DNA from: Ashinkailepas kermadecensis
Taxonomy: Eukaryota; Arthropoda; Thecostraca; Neolepadidae
Length of the DNA stretch: 64,000 bases
Assembly: GCA_034440615.1 (NCBI GenBank)
Contig: JAOTOM010004308.1
Span: 1-64,000 of the forward strand
Direction: 5' to 3'
Shown: one piece after another, positions 22,425-35,215 of the stretch
Layout: every line of letters starts with the position of its first letter
Numbering within the stretch: the first letter of the stretch is position 1
Translations under genes and position numbers: made by a program
The notes under the pieces: generated by a model
The model's input: only the letters and a program-made list of their open reading frames with translations
Database searches by the model: none
Told to the model about the DNA's origin: nothing

Positions 22425-24110
22425 TACCCCCCCCGTTTTGTATATGAAAAGAGTTTTGAATGTTTTTTTACATAATTTCTGCACCTCCATATGGGGCGTG
22501 CGTTGGACGAAAAAGCAAATTTGGCCAGGTGAAAGTGAAATCCATAAATCCAGAGCATTTACCCCAAAGCAGTTTTTTAAGCAACCCTTAAGTCATTTTC
22601 ATATCATAATCGTACAAAGTAATTGTTCTAAGCCAAATTATTACACGTAGAATACCGCGCTGATCATGAATATGTCTATAACTAAGAAATCGTACCATAA
22701 CCTTCTGAGATATTAGCATATATCCACTCGGATTTAGTCTAAAAACATCCCGTAATTCCGAGGCCCCGTAAATCCCGTAATACTTACGGGATGATGATAA
22801 ATTATACATCATTAGATAGATCCCGTCTAGGTCTATCTGGTGGATACGCGAAATAGTCATTTTCTCTTCTATTTATGGTTTAAAAATGGGGAGGCAACCA
22901 AAATTGATTTTGAGAAAAATTCTAAAAATGTGGGAAAATATTTATATATATTTTCGTAAAGAGAATTCATCAGGGCATTCAGAAAGATAAAAAAATGTTT
23001 CGAAAAACTTTTCTGAACGGTCGAAAAATAGTACTCAAAGAAATATTTGTATTTTTAGACCTTTTTTTGAAACATTTTTGAACGTAATATAATTGTCGAT
23101 AGTAGCGTTCATCAATTCCCTATATAACTGCTATCTCGGATTTTCCTGAAATGTACGTATTTTGACCTAAGAAGGGTCATATTTACCCATGTTCGGGTGG
23201 AAAATGCACGAAAACAAACATGGGTTCACTTTTCACCTGCTGTACCAGTGTTGGTTCATGTTAATTCAAAGTTTCATACAGCATTGGATGCACAATTTAT
23301 TGATGCATATTATAGTAATGCAATATCTATAAAATAAAAATTATTTTAGAAATTATTCCAAAAAATTCTAACATGCTTAAATATTTTTCGACATTATTGG
23401 TGGAGAAATAAACTTTTTCGGCATACCTTAAAGAAGTAAATGTGTTCAGACTTGCTGCCTCATCATCTTGTATTAAAACTTCAGAGAGGTACCTTGGGAA
23501 CTGTTTGGTCCAACTTAAGCCAAACTTAGCGAAAATTCTAAGTACACAAAAGTTAATTGTATAAAATTTCGAGAGAGCCACCAGTTGCTCCTGTTCATTC
23601 TGAACACCGTCCAACAACGATTTGTTGATTGGACTCGAATTGAGCCGTCCAGCGCCGATCTACGAAAACGGAAAAATTTTCGGCCAAATCTGAGTTCCGA
23701 AAATTTCGAAGTTTTTCCAACTTTTGTGTGTGACATAATTTCCTAATAAAAGTCAATTTATACAGACGTCACTCGATGCGCTGAGCCCAGAAAACTCGTT
23801 TATTTCACTCTAGCTCTGTAACTTTTCGAGATATGACTGAAAACCGTGTTAATTTTCCCCATGTTTGACCATGTTCAGGGGGAAAACTTACCAAGATAGG
23901 GGGATATAAGTATTTGGTTAAAGATGCCTTGATCAATTGTCTATCAAACATGTGCTTTGATATTGGTCGCTATCTGTGAAGGTTAAGGAGTTATTCGCGT
24001 TCTACAAAAACACCTAACTCATTTTAGCACACTTAAAAATTTAAGAATGCTTATAGCGTGGGGAGTTCTAGACGGATTTTGGATTTTCGCCCACCAGTCG
24101 ACTTCCCGTT
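22425..24110. repeat. AT-rich dispersed noncoding repeat, copy 2
   Basis: Homologous in the same orientation to about 13960-15230, with shared landmarks throughout and many substitutions and indels. No coding frame is conserved between the copies. Confidence 0.7.
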
Positions 24111-27100
24111 ACAAATAGGTCCTATCTTAGTGGCCTTGTTATTTCCCGGGGACCTTCTTAGCCGTCTTCGAGCCTTCTTTTCCGCTTGGGAGCCATCTCT
24201 CTTATCCAATGGCCTTTCTCTCCTATTTTAGCGGCCTCCTGGTTCATCATGGGGTCTCGTTTCCAATCTTGTGTCGTTCTCTTCCGAATTAGGTGCCTCC
24301 TGCCACGTCTCTGGATCATCCTTTTCTATCTCGGTGGAACCTCACCCGTTTGGGGCCTTCTTTTGCGTCTCCGAAACCTCATCTCATATCTTCCTTCCTT
24401 TTCCGTCTTAGGGCCTCCTCTCATATTCTGGGGCCTCCTTTCCGGTGTTGGAGCCTCTTTTGCAATCCTAGTTGCCTCCGTGCCATTTTTGACATTCTCT
24501 TGATTTCTGGGGACTCCTACCCTCTCCCAGGTGACTCCTTTTTCAAATTAGGGGCCCCCTCTCACGTCATGGGGGCCTCCTCATCTGTGTCTGGAGCCTC
24601 ATTATCCTCTTAGCAGGGTGCTTTTGCGTCCTAGTCCTAGATCTTCTCTTCCAGGTTCCTCCTCTTCCAAAATATGGGCCTCATCTGGCTGGTCTCGGTG
24701 GCCTTCTCTCATTCCTGGGGAAACCTTCCTACCCGTCTTGGGGCCCCTATTGCGTCCGGAGAAGTCTCCCCTATCAGGTCTTAATTTTATATTGCAGGGG
24801 CATCTTCCGTCTTGGGGGCCTCGTTTTCCAACTTAAGAATATCCTGCCACCCATCGGAAGCCTTTTCGTCTAACCTGGGTGGCTTCTTGCCCGTCTCGGT
24901 GGCATCCTTTCCGTCCTGAGGGCCTCCTTTTCGTGCTGGGGTCACCTTTTCGTCCTGGAGCCTCCTTTTCGTCCTGGGGGCTACCCTCCTATCTCTGTTC
25001 TCTGTTCTACGTCTAGTCCTACGTCCTTTTCGTCCTTGGGTGCATCCTTTTCGTTCTAGGGGCCTCCTTTTCGTCCTGGGGCCTCCTTTTAGTCCTGGGG
25101 GCTTCCTCCCAATCTCTGTTCTAGGTCTTGGGGCATCCTTGCGTTATGGGGCATCCTTTTCGTCCTGGGGGCCTCCTTTAGGTCCTGGGGGCCACCTCAC
25201 AATCTCTGTTCTACGTCTTAGGGGCCTCCTTTTCGTCTTGGGGGCCTCCTTTTCGTCCTGGGGGCCTCCTTTTCGTCATGGGGCCTCCTTGTCGTCCTGG
25301 GGGCCTCCTTTTCGTCCTGGGGGCCTCCTTTTCGTCCTGGGGACCTCATCCCAATCTCTGTTCTACGTCTTTGGGGCATCTTTTTCGTCCTTTGGTGCAT
25401 CCTTTTCGTCCTGGGGTTGGTTGGTTGATTGTTGGAGTGTAAGGACGCATGGACTGCGTCTTTCATCCTGGTGGCCTCCTTTTCGTCCTGGGAGCCTCCT
25501 TTTCGTCCTGGGGGCCTCCTTTTCGTCCTGGGGGCCTCCTTTTCGTCCTGGGGGCCTCCTTTCGTCCTGGGGGCCTCCTCCCAATCTCTGTTCTACGGCT
25601 TGGTGCCTTCCTTTTCGTCGTGGGGCCTCCTTTTTTGTCCTGGGGCCTCCTTTTCGTTCCGGGGGCCTCCTTTTCGTCCTGGGGGCCTCCTCCCAATCTC
25701 TGTTCTACGTCTTGGGTGCTTCCTTTGCGTTATGGGGCATCCTTTTCGTCCTGGGGGCCTCCTTCTCGTCCTGGGGGCCACCTCACAATCTCTGTTCTAC
25801 GTCTTAGGGCCATCCTTTTCGTCCTGGTGGCCTCCTTTTCGTCCTGGGGGCCTCCTTTTCGTCCTGGGGGCCTCCTTTTCGTCCTGGGGACCTCATCCCA
25901 ATCTCTGTTCTACGTCTTTGGGGCATCCTTTTCGTCCTTTGGTGCATCCTTTTCGTCCTGGGGTTGGTTGGTTGATTGTTGGAGTGTAGGGGTGCATGGA
26001 CTGCGTCTTTCGTCCTGGGGGCTCCTTTTCGTCCCGGGAGCCTCCTTTTCGTCCTGGGGGCCTCCTTTTCGTCCTGGGTGCCTCCTTTCGTCCTGGGGGC
26101 CTCCTCCCAATCTCTGTTCTATGTCTTGGTGCCTTCCTTTTCGTCCTGGGGCCTCCTTTTCGTCCCGGGGGGCCTCCTTTTCGTCCTGGGGGCCTCCTCC
26201 CAATCTCTGTTCTACGTCTTGGGGGGCTTCCTTTGCGTTATGGGGCATCCTTTTCGTCCTGGGGGCCTCCTTTTCGTCCTGGGGGCCACCTCACAATCTC
26301 TGTTCTACGTTTTAGGGGCATCCTTTTGGTCCTGGTGGCCTCCTTTTCGTCCTGGGGGCCTCCTTTTCGTCCTGGGGGCCTCCTTTCGTCCTGGGGGCCA
26401 CCTCACAGTATCTGTTCTACGTCTTAGGGGCCTCCTTTTCGTCCTGGGGGCCTCCTTTTCGTCCTGGGGACCTCATCCAAATCTCTGTTCTACGTCTTTG
26501 GGGCATCCTTTTCGTCCTTTGGTGCATCCTTTTCGTCCTGGGGTTGGTTGGTTGATTGTTGGAGTGTAGGGGCGCATGGACTGCGTCTTTCGTCCTGGGG
26601 TCCTCGTTTTCGTCCTGGGAGCTTCCTTTTCGTCCTGGGGGCCTCCTTTTCGTCCTGGGGGCCTCCTTTTCGTCCTGGGGGCCTCCTCCCAATCCCTGTT
26701 CCACGTCTTGGTGCCTTCCTTTTCGTCCTGGGGCCTCCTTTTCGTCCCGGGGGGCCTCTTTTTCGTCCTGGGGGCCTCCTCCCAATCTCTGTTCTACGTC
26801 TTGGGGCCTCCTTTTCGTCCTTGGGTGCATCCTTTTCGTCCTGGGGTCTCCTTTTCGTCCTGGGGGCCTCCTCCCAATCTCTGTTCTACGTCTTGGTGGC
26901 TCCTTTTCGTCCTGGGGCCTCCTTTTCGTCCTGGGGGGCCTCCTTTTCGTCCTGGGGGCCTCCTTCCAATCTCTGTTCTACGTCTTGGGGCCTCCTTTTC
27001 GTCCTTGGGTGCATCCTTTTCGTCATGGGGTCTCCTTTTCGTCCTGGGGGCCTCCTTTTCGTCCTGGGGGCCTCTTTTTCGTTCCGGGGGGCCTCGTTTT

Positions 27101-27560
27101 CGTCCTTGGGTGCATCCTTTTCGTCCCGGGGGCCTCCTTTTCGTCCTGGGGGCCTCCTCCCAATCTCTGTTCTACGTCTTGGGGCCTCCTTTTCGTCCTT
27201 GGGTGCATCCTTTTCGTCCTGGGGTCTCCTTTTCGTCCTGGGGGCCTCCTCCCAATCTCTGTTCTACGTCTTGAGGCCTCCTTTTCGTCATGGGGGCCTC
27301 CTCCCAATCTCTGTTCTACGTCTTGGGGCCTCTTTTTCGTCCTGGGGGCCTCCTTTTCGTCCCGGGGCCACCTTTTCGTCCTGGGGGCCTCCTCCCAATC
27401 TCTGTTCTACGTCTTGAGGCCTCCTTTTCGTCATGGGGCCTCCTTTTCGTCATGGGGCCTCCTTTTCGTCCTGGGGGCCTCCTCCCAATCTCTGTTCTAC
27501 GTCTCTTATAGAGACCTGATTATGTTTCCTGATGGCCTCGTCAGTTTTGAGGCCTCATTG
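24110..27560. repeat. 21-bp minisatellite with higher-order repeats
   Basis: The basic unit is about 21 bp (CCTTTTCGTCCTGGGGGCCT core), interspersed with CCCAATCTCTGTTCTACGTC spacers. A larger unit containing a GGTTGGTTGGTTGATTGTTGG block recurs at about 25420, 25965 and 26545. The left 900 bp (24110-25010) are degenerate and the centre is homogeneous. Because 21 is a multiple of three, long frames reading FSSWGPP or GGLLFVLG occur in several frames and are not genes. Confidence 0.95.
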
Positions 27561-27599
27561 ACAGCATGATATTCTGTCCCGTCGGCCTCCTTGCTCACC

Positions 27600-27716
27600 T
27601 TTTTTGCTGTGCATTTGCGGATAGGGGCCTCCTTAAATTTCAGGGGGGCGGCGCCCCCCTGTTTCACGGCAGGGGGGGCGACTGCCCCCCCTGCCCCCCC
27701 GGTGGCGACGCCCTTA
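27600..27716. mobile_element. GC-rich MITE end abutting segment B
   Basis: A short GC-rich stretch with inverted G/C runs (GGGGGGGCGACTGCCCCCCC-like) ends GGTGGCGACGCC directly at the start of segment B. It resembles ends of hAT-type MITEs. No full element is delimited. Confidence 0.35.
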
Positions 27717-28560
27717 GACAAGTGGCTAACCTACACCCTGTCGGCATTGTCATGACATAGACAGGTGGCTAACCTAAATCCTGTCGGAATTATCATGACA
27801 GATACAGATGGCTAACCTAAACCCTGTCGGCATTGTCATGACAGATACAGATGGCTAACCTAAACCCTGTCGGAATTGTTATGACAGATGCAGATGGCTA
27901 ACCTAAACCCTGTCGGAATTGTCATGACAGATACAGATGGCTAACCTAAACCCTGTCGGCATTGTCATGACAGAGACAGGTGGCTAACCTAAACACTGTC
28001 GGCATTGTCATGACAGATACAGATGGCTAACCTAAACCCTGTCGGAATTGTCATGACAGATACAGATGGCTAACTGAAACCCTGTCGGAATTGTCATGAC
28101 AGATACAGATGGCTAACCTAAACCCTGTCGGCATTGTCAGGACAGATACAGATGGCTAACCTAAACCCTGTCGGCATTGTCATGACAGATACAGATGGCT
28201 AACCTAAACCCTGTCGGAATTGTCATGACAGATACAGATGGCTAACCTAAACCCTGTCGGAATTGTCATGACAGATACAGATGGCTAACCTAAACCCTGT
28301 CGGCATTGTCATGACAGATACAGATGGCCAACCTAAACCCTGTCGGCATCGTCATGACATATACAGATAGCTAACCTAAGACCTGTCGGAATTGTCATGA
28401 CAGATACAGATGGCTAACCTAAACCCTGTCGGCATTGTCATGACAGATACAGATGGCTAACCTAATACTTGTCGGCATTGTCATGACAGAGACAGGTGGC
28501 TAACCTGAAACCTGTCGGCATTGTCATGACAGATACAGGTGGCTAACCTAAGCTCTGTCG
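27716..28560. repeat. 43-bp minisatellite, about 19 copies (segment B)
   Basis: Same family and unit variants as 241-1185, including the order of variant units, so the array was carried in the segmental duplication and then lost or gained a few units. Confidence 0.95.
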
Positions 28561-28734
28561 GCACCAATAGCTCGCATGGTTCTACATCCATTGTCGGTGT
28601 TAATCTTTGGTGATGTTTCATATTATCACGCAATACTCTTTGGCAAACTTTCGCGGTATCTACCCGAATGTCACCCGTATGATTTTCCATTGTGTACAAG
28701 AGTACTTCGCATAGCCCTGCCGGCCGTATGTGAT

Positions 28735-30225
28735 CTAAGGCTGCGGCGGCTCCATTTGCTCCTGGATGTGCCGCCATGAGGTGCGGACGTCGGCGGCGGT
28801 GGTGACGCGCGAGCACACCACGAACCGGATGGCGATCACGCCGCCGGCCAGCTGCGTCGACACCAAGTACACGGTCCTGGCGAGCGTCAGCCGCCGCAGC
28901 AGAGCCTCCGTACTGGCATTGCCCGGGCCGCACACGCAGGAACACACCACACACATCGACGCCAGTGACACCATCTCGAGCCGGTCGTCCTGGCGCACGA
29001 GCGCCTCGAACTGGCGCGCAAGCGCCACGTGGCTGCGGATGTCGCGCCGTATGCCGCTGACGGCGTACAGTCGCAGCACGAACCACAGCTTCAGTGCGCG
29101 GAAGCGGCGGCCAAACGCCAGCGACCAGTTGCGGAAGTTGGGCAGCATGTTCTCGGCCGTCTCGCTGCGCGTGGGTGCTGCGCGTGGATTTGGTACACGT
29201 CCGTGAAGACGCGCGAGTCGCGCACCCAGAGCGCGGCGAAGTCGAAGTTGACCAGCATCCACTTGTGGGCGTTGAAGCTGAAGGAAGTGACGTCGTCGAT
29301 CCCGCGCATCAGATGGCGGAACTCGGGGCACACGAAGGCGGCGCCGGCGTACGCGGCGTCCACGTGCAGCCAGACGTTGTGCTGTCGACACACGAGCGCC
29401 AGCTGGTCCAGTTCGCCGAACGCGCACGTGCTGGTGGTGCCCAGCGTCGCGATGACGAACGTCGGCACGTTGCCGAGACTGAGCTCCTGCTCGATGGCCG
29501 CCCGCGGGGTGTCGCCGCGCATCACGTGCCTGTCGTCGATGGGCAGCCGCCGCAGGTGCACCGCCGTCAGACCGGCCGCCTTCGCCACGAACGGGTTGGC
29601 CTCGGCCGAGGTGCAGGCGACCAGACGCCGGAGCGCCGCCGGCTCGGCCAGCGTCGGCTGCCGCCGGCGCAGCGAGTCGACGGCCACCGAGCGAGCCGCA
29701 CTGAGCCTCGGTGGCCGAGCCGACAATGACGCCGCCGCCGCGACCGGAGCCCGACAGGAAGTGATCGGGCAGTGCCAGCATGCGCGCCAGCCAGTCCATG
29801 ACGGCCACCTCCAGCTCCAGACAGGTGGGCGCCGCCTCCCAGTTCAGGCCGACGCAGCTCAGGTCGTGCGTCAGCATCTCGGCCAGCAGCGCCGGCGGCG
29901 AGTTGGCCAGCGGGCCGAACGCGTGGAACTGGGACGAGTGCCAATGCGCCATGCCCGGCAGGATGACGCGCTCCACGTCGCGCATCACATCGCGCCACGA
30001 GTCGGGCTCCTCCGGCGCCTGCGGCGGCACCAGCTTGGACAGGTAGCCGGGCGAGACGGACGGCAGAACGTACCGCTCGCGGATACTGCTCTGATACTTG
30101 ATAATGTAGTCAATCACCTCGTAGGCGGCGGACCGGAACTCAGCGGTGTCCATGTCACGAGCGGCAGAGCTAAGCCCCGTGGGGTTCGTTCCGTCAGTGG
30201 CACATTGCAACCCGGTACGATCCAT
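28735..30225 (-). pseudogene. AADC-family pseudogene, copy B
   Basis: Same coding remnant as copy A. The minus-strand frame from 30225 stays open for 496 codons, but only its two ends are decarboxylase. From about 29715 to 29190 the family sequence is in another frame (29091-29726 contains TLGTTSTCAFGELD, HVDAAYAGAAFVCPEF and FNAHKWMLVNFD), and it then returns near the SETAENMLPNFRNW segment. The first shift is private to B (one base more than A near 29709), and the second is shared with A. Unlike A, B keeps the frame through LVPPQAPEEPDSW. The PLP lysine codon is present in the shifted part. As it stands no active enzyme would be made. Confidence 0.85.
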
Positions 30226-30682
30226 TTTCTTTTCCGAGCTAACTTACACCCAGATGTCTTGTTCTCACCGCCTTCAGGGGAGTTCCTTTTCCGAAATACA
30301 CAAGTGTTTGCTAGCGGCTGGCAAAAATAGTGCGAAGCGATCGGCTTCAGCTTGAACCTGATTGGTTGCTTAAATTGACCCCTGTCGTTGGCGCCGCCGC
30401 ACGCTGGAATATTGCCTGCTGGTACGAGTCGATGAGTTGCATGCATCGTTCCACGTGTCGATGATGACGCGCAGGAACTTCCTGCGTGTCCGCCTTTATC
30501 TTTACGTGTAGGGGACCAGGACAGTCACGGTGACGAAACATCGCTTCGACAAACGGCGTGTTCATCCGATAACGATCTCTCCCGACGGAAAGGCCAGCGA
30601 GCGTGCTGCGGTTGCCGTGGTTGCCGTGGTTGCGGTGGTTGTGGTGGCACGCTCAGTTGTGGCTGGGCTCTGTAACAGTCTA

Positions 30683-30900
30683 CAACAGTCATGTTGTTCA
30701 GTTGTGGCGGGGCCGGTGGGGCCTACACCAGTCATGTTGTTCAGTTGTGGCGGGGCCGGTGGGGCCTACACCAGTCTCGACGCTCAGTTGTGGCAGGGCC
30801 GGTGGGGCCTACACCAGTCATGTCGTTCAGTTGTGGCAGGGCCGGTGAGGCCTACACCAGTCCTGACGCTCAGTTGTGGCAGGGCCGGCGGAGCCTACAC
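30683..30900. repeat. Second 43-bp minisatellite, about five copies (segment B)
   Basis: Counterpart of 3305-3990 with roughly ten fewer units. Confidence 0.9.
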
Positions 30901-31148
30901 ACTGCGCATTAGATCAAGCGGCGGTGCCTACACACTACACACTAGATCAAACGATACATTTTGAGATTTGTACCACGCAACTCTAAATTTCCTGCGCGGT
31001 TCGTGTGCCGGAAACTTTCTCTGTTCCATCACATTTTTTTTACCGGCCCCCTATAAAAGACCTGGATGCGCCACCGCCCCTGCCGTCGACGTCAGCAGAC
31101 GTATTATTATATAATTATATATTTAGGATATATTTAATTATGTAATAT

Positions 31149-31183
<35 letters not shown>

Positions 31184-31377
31184 CATAAATATAGTTTTAT
31201 ACGACAATTGTATCACATTTGTCATATATATAATGTTACATGCGCAATATATTCATGAATAATGGAATAACATGATAAACCAGAGGCAAACATCCCAAAT
31301 GCTCTATTGCAATAGGCTTTATTTTGTATCTCTTGCGTTGGTTTTGTCAGCCGGAACACAATTAAGAACCGTTATCC

Positions 31378-31425
31378 TGCTGTATGACCAATGCAGTCGA
31401 TGCGCCCGTAAGCCCAAATAACCCT
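31378..31425 (+). mobile_element. 48-bp micro-retroposon with 14-bp TSD
   Basis: This segment is absent at the equivalent position of segment A (near 4455-4460). It is flanked by AAGAACCGTTATCC (31364-31377) and AAGAATCGTTATCC (31426-31439), a 14-bp duplication with one mismatch. The insert begins TGCTGTATGACC and ends AAGCCCAAATAACCCT. It is the same unit as at 45728, 50979, 62771 and 62967. Confidence 0.85.
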
Positions 31426-31489
31426 AAGAATCGTTATCCACCACTTTATTCGTCTGGTCGTAGAGACTCACATATATGCATAAATATTT

Positions 31490-31749
<260 letters not shown>

Positions 31750-31789
31750 TTTATATATGTATATATATGTATATGTATATTATGGTGTT

Positions 31790-34570
31790 TCAAAAATTAA
31801 TAGTTAGAAATTATAGTGGGATCATCTATCGTTTGGTAACGTTGGACGAGGAAACTCCAAATATAAAATTTCGTTCGAATTAAAGAATATTTAGGGGTCC
31901 GGCAAGTCCATTAAAGTTTCTCCTATGTAACGGGTCGGCACCTCGTTCGATGTAAAATTTCGTTCGAATTGAAGAATATTTATGGGTCCGGCAAGTCCAT
32001 CAAAGTTTCTCCTATGTAACGGGCCGGCACCTCGTTTAAATCTCGATGTCTACACTCTTCACAAAAGTGTTTTTGCGCTGCAATTAAATGTGTTTTTTGG
32101 AACATCTGAGACTTCAGATAGCAAAATATAGTGGAACAGCATGTTGTTAGTCATGATGGACCGCTTAATTTGACTACATATACCCTCATTCGGGTATTCC
32201 AGGTCGCTGTCTGCGAGACGTTGACAAGAAATTCGAACTGCTGAGGAGTGTATCCCGTTTTCTGATTCCTGGATTCTTTTGTGCACTGAGTAACGTAGAA
32301 GCGCGTAACAAAGTGTGACAAGTAAATTAGATACGTACATTATGGGAGGGGAGTGTCCCCATCTTTTGCTCTCCCCGTTGGTCGACGAGGAACACACGGT
32401 CATTCTCAATCGTGATCATTTTCAACGCATCGTCATGGGAGATGTTGAATAGCTTCAACAACTCTCCCTCGAGGCGCTCCTTCAGCCGGGAAAGGCGCCA
32501 CTCCGGAAAGTTTTGAGTGCACCTCCCCCCCCCTCGAAGTTTTCAGGAAAGGAAAATGCTTCACGTACATTCGCAGGGGTTACACATTTATGTTTTTCCT
32601 AGATAGCAGAATAAAGTGGCCCAAATCCGGAGAGACATTGGTATTTGGGGGTATCCTTGGTTGATCGACCCAGTGTTGAGCCTCCCTACTGATCCTACGA
32701 TCCTACTCCCCTGGCTCAAGAGGACCATTTTGAGTCAGCAGCGACGTGATGATGATAATGATACTATAATGCCAGATGGTTGGGGTCAGGCGAAGGGCAA
32801 GCGTTTTTGAATTGTCCCACCTTCCTCAATTTTTCTTAACAAGTCCGGGTTAGACCACTACGTTTTCTCAATGGAGCCCATTTTATTTATTTTTGCTTAG
32901 CAGTATTAGTGACAACTTAATTCTCCTCTGGAACAATGTAGAAATTGATACAATTAACCCGCTCTCCCCTACCTATCACTAAATCATCAAAATCGCAGCG
33001 ACGGCATGCGGCCAGCCTACGGTTATACGCGGAGACATTAAGAATGATTCAACATTAAATAAATTCCAGCGAGTGGACAACGACTCCAGCCCGCCAGCGT
33101 AATCTTTCAATCAATACGGAGTGAAAATAAATCGGCCATTATTGCCAAAAACTCTGTCTAGAATCGAAATTGAATCAAGCACAAGCCAGCGTAGGGTGCC
33201 CGGTGTAGGCAGCAAGCCGCCCCCCCCCCCCCCCTCCCCGGAGGCGTTTCATCCACCATGCGAGGAAATACGAACCTTGCAACGTGGTTGGCAAACGTGC
33301 TTTGTGAATATTTTTTTTTACATTCCCAAGCGCCAGGCGTCCAACACGCGTGGCAGCCGACAACAGACCGACGCCGCGGCGATTCGGCCCGGCGACGTTA
33401 CCTGACGTGAGACTCATGGCCCTGGTGGAGCGATCTGTGATGAGCTTAAACGTTTGATCTGTTATTACCTGATCTAATTTGTAGTGAAACCGGCCACGCC
33501 CCCTAAACGTCCCAAAATCAGGGGAAAATGTAAATACGTGATCCTGAACTTGAAGCAAAATCTAAGCAACTTTATAGGAAAAAGCGTATAGTAAGCATAC
33601 CTTAGGCCAAAAACACGCGAATGGCTCATCCTATGGTTGCAAGGTTTGCATGATTGCATCCAAACTGTACATAGCTGGACATGCGCACACCATACTCATA
33701 CAGCACATGTATATTACCGACATGCGACATCGAAAGCTGATTTGAAGACAATTGGAGCTGATGCTTATCTTGAGAACATCACTGAAATTCTCCCGTGTCG
33801 TAGAAAATTGTAAAAGAACGCACGCTGATACTATCAAGGAACAATTTCCGAATCAATTACCGTTTATTTTGTAAAAAGACGTTACAGGCGCGCACCAAGG
33901 AGAGGGCAGGGGGTACCGGCGAACATGAAGCTGATGAGATTGGTCCGGCCCCCACTGCTCAAGCATGCCAGCATTTAGTGATATGTGACGGCACTGGAAC
34001 TGGCAGCATCAGCTGGATGGGCCCATAAGGAACCGTGTTAAATGACCAAATCTGAGACCCTATGCCATATTTACTATGCGGTTAATCAGAGACCAACCCG
34101 GGGACTTAAGGGGTGGGCAGCGCGGGAAGAGAGTAAAGTAGTGAATACCTATCCCACACAGCATTCAGACCATTTAGAGCGTTCAGACTGTTCAGACCAA
34201 TAAAAACATGCTCTACATAGCACAAAATACCAGTTATATATTGTCTTAAATCGCAATACATCAGCAATATATAACGGACGGGTTTTCCTGATTAGCGTCT
34301 GACGCCCAGCACAGGCCGTCAGCGCCGACGTCATCACGCGGCAGTCGTCCATCCTCGGTATGGCAGCCCGATCACCAACATCCGGTGATGTAATGGAGAC
34401 GTTCATCAGCAGCGGCAGCGTACAGCCTGTGAAGAACGGGTACGGAGATCACATGCTGCTGACAAAGGTAAATGCAACACGATGGTCCGAGAAGCCATCC
34501 CAACGCAGGATTTACCGACGGTAATCTAGCATTTTCGCGCGCATATTAAGCCCCTCGCCGGTTTCGGCAG
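31790..34570. other. Anonymous duplicated stretch in segment B
   Basis: Counterpart of 4660-7340. About 85 bp near 34273-34358 are present here and absent from A. No gene recognised. Confidence 0.5.
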
Positions 34571-34599
34571 CCATATTATACTTGCACATATACGTGGGG

Positions 34600-34604
<5 letters not shown>

Positions 34605-34672
<68 letters not shown>
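34605..34672. repeat. (TA)n microsatellite
   Basis: Counterpart of 7371-7440. Confidence 0.9.
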
Positions 34673-34676
<4 letters not shown>

Positions 34677-35076
34677 ACATATACAGCCGTCCGTTTTCGC
34701 TGTCGAGCACATTACCCTCCACGTCTTTTTGGAAGTAACCAAAAGCATCCCACTAATCAGCACGCGACTGTGGGACTCTGAGAAGCCTAGCTCGTATAGA
34801 CAGAGGACAATCGTTGGTATGGACATTGGAATCCGGGGCGGGGGAGGAGACATTTGTGATCCCATGGTTTTCCTGAGTAACTCCGGAATTAATACCGAAG
34901 GGAGACTGGAGCATCCAAGAAACCTAAATGAATATGGAAGATACATGACTAGAAAATTAGCTTCAGGTCATTTATTGTTATGCGACTGTGGCGTCAATGC
35001 AACTACGGCTGGGGATTCGAGCGTGTGAGCTTTACCTTAGTAGTACACGCGTACTTTCAGCCACGTGGGACGTGTG

Positions 35077-35109
35077 CACACACACACACACACGCACACA
35101 CACACACAC

Positions 35110-35189
<80 letters not shown>

Positions 35190-35190
35190 T
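35077..35190. repeat. (AC)n-(TA)n compound microsatellite
   Basis: Counterpart of 7838-7942. The Penelope-like element begins immediately to its right. Confidence 0.9.
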
Positions 35191-35215
35191 TGTATCTTAC
35201 TAGTTAAGATGGAAT

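Noticed and set aside
25040..27569. Frames of 200-340 codons with FSSWGPP or PQDEKEAPRTK repeats
   Set aside because: Artefacts of a 21-bp tandem repeat, open in several frames on both strands, with no start context or domain.
28735..30225. Intact 496-residue decarboxylase
   Set aside because: Only the two ends of this frame are decarboxylase. The middle 175 or so codons of the family are in another frame, so the frame is open by compensation.
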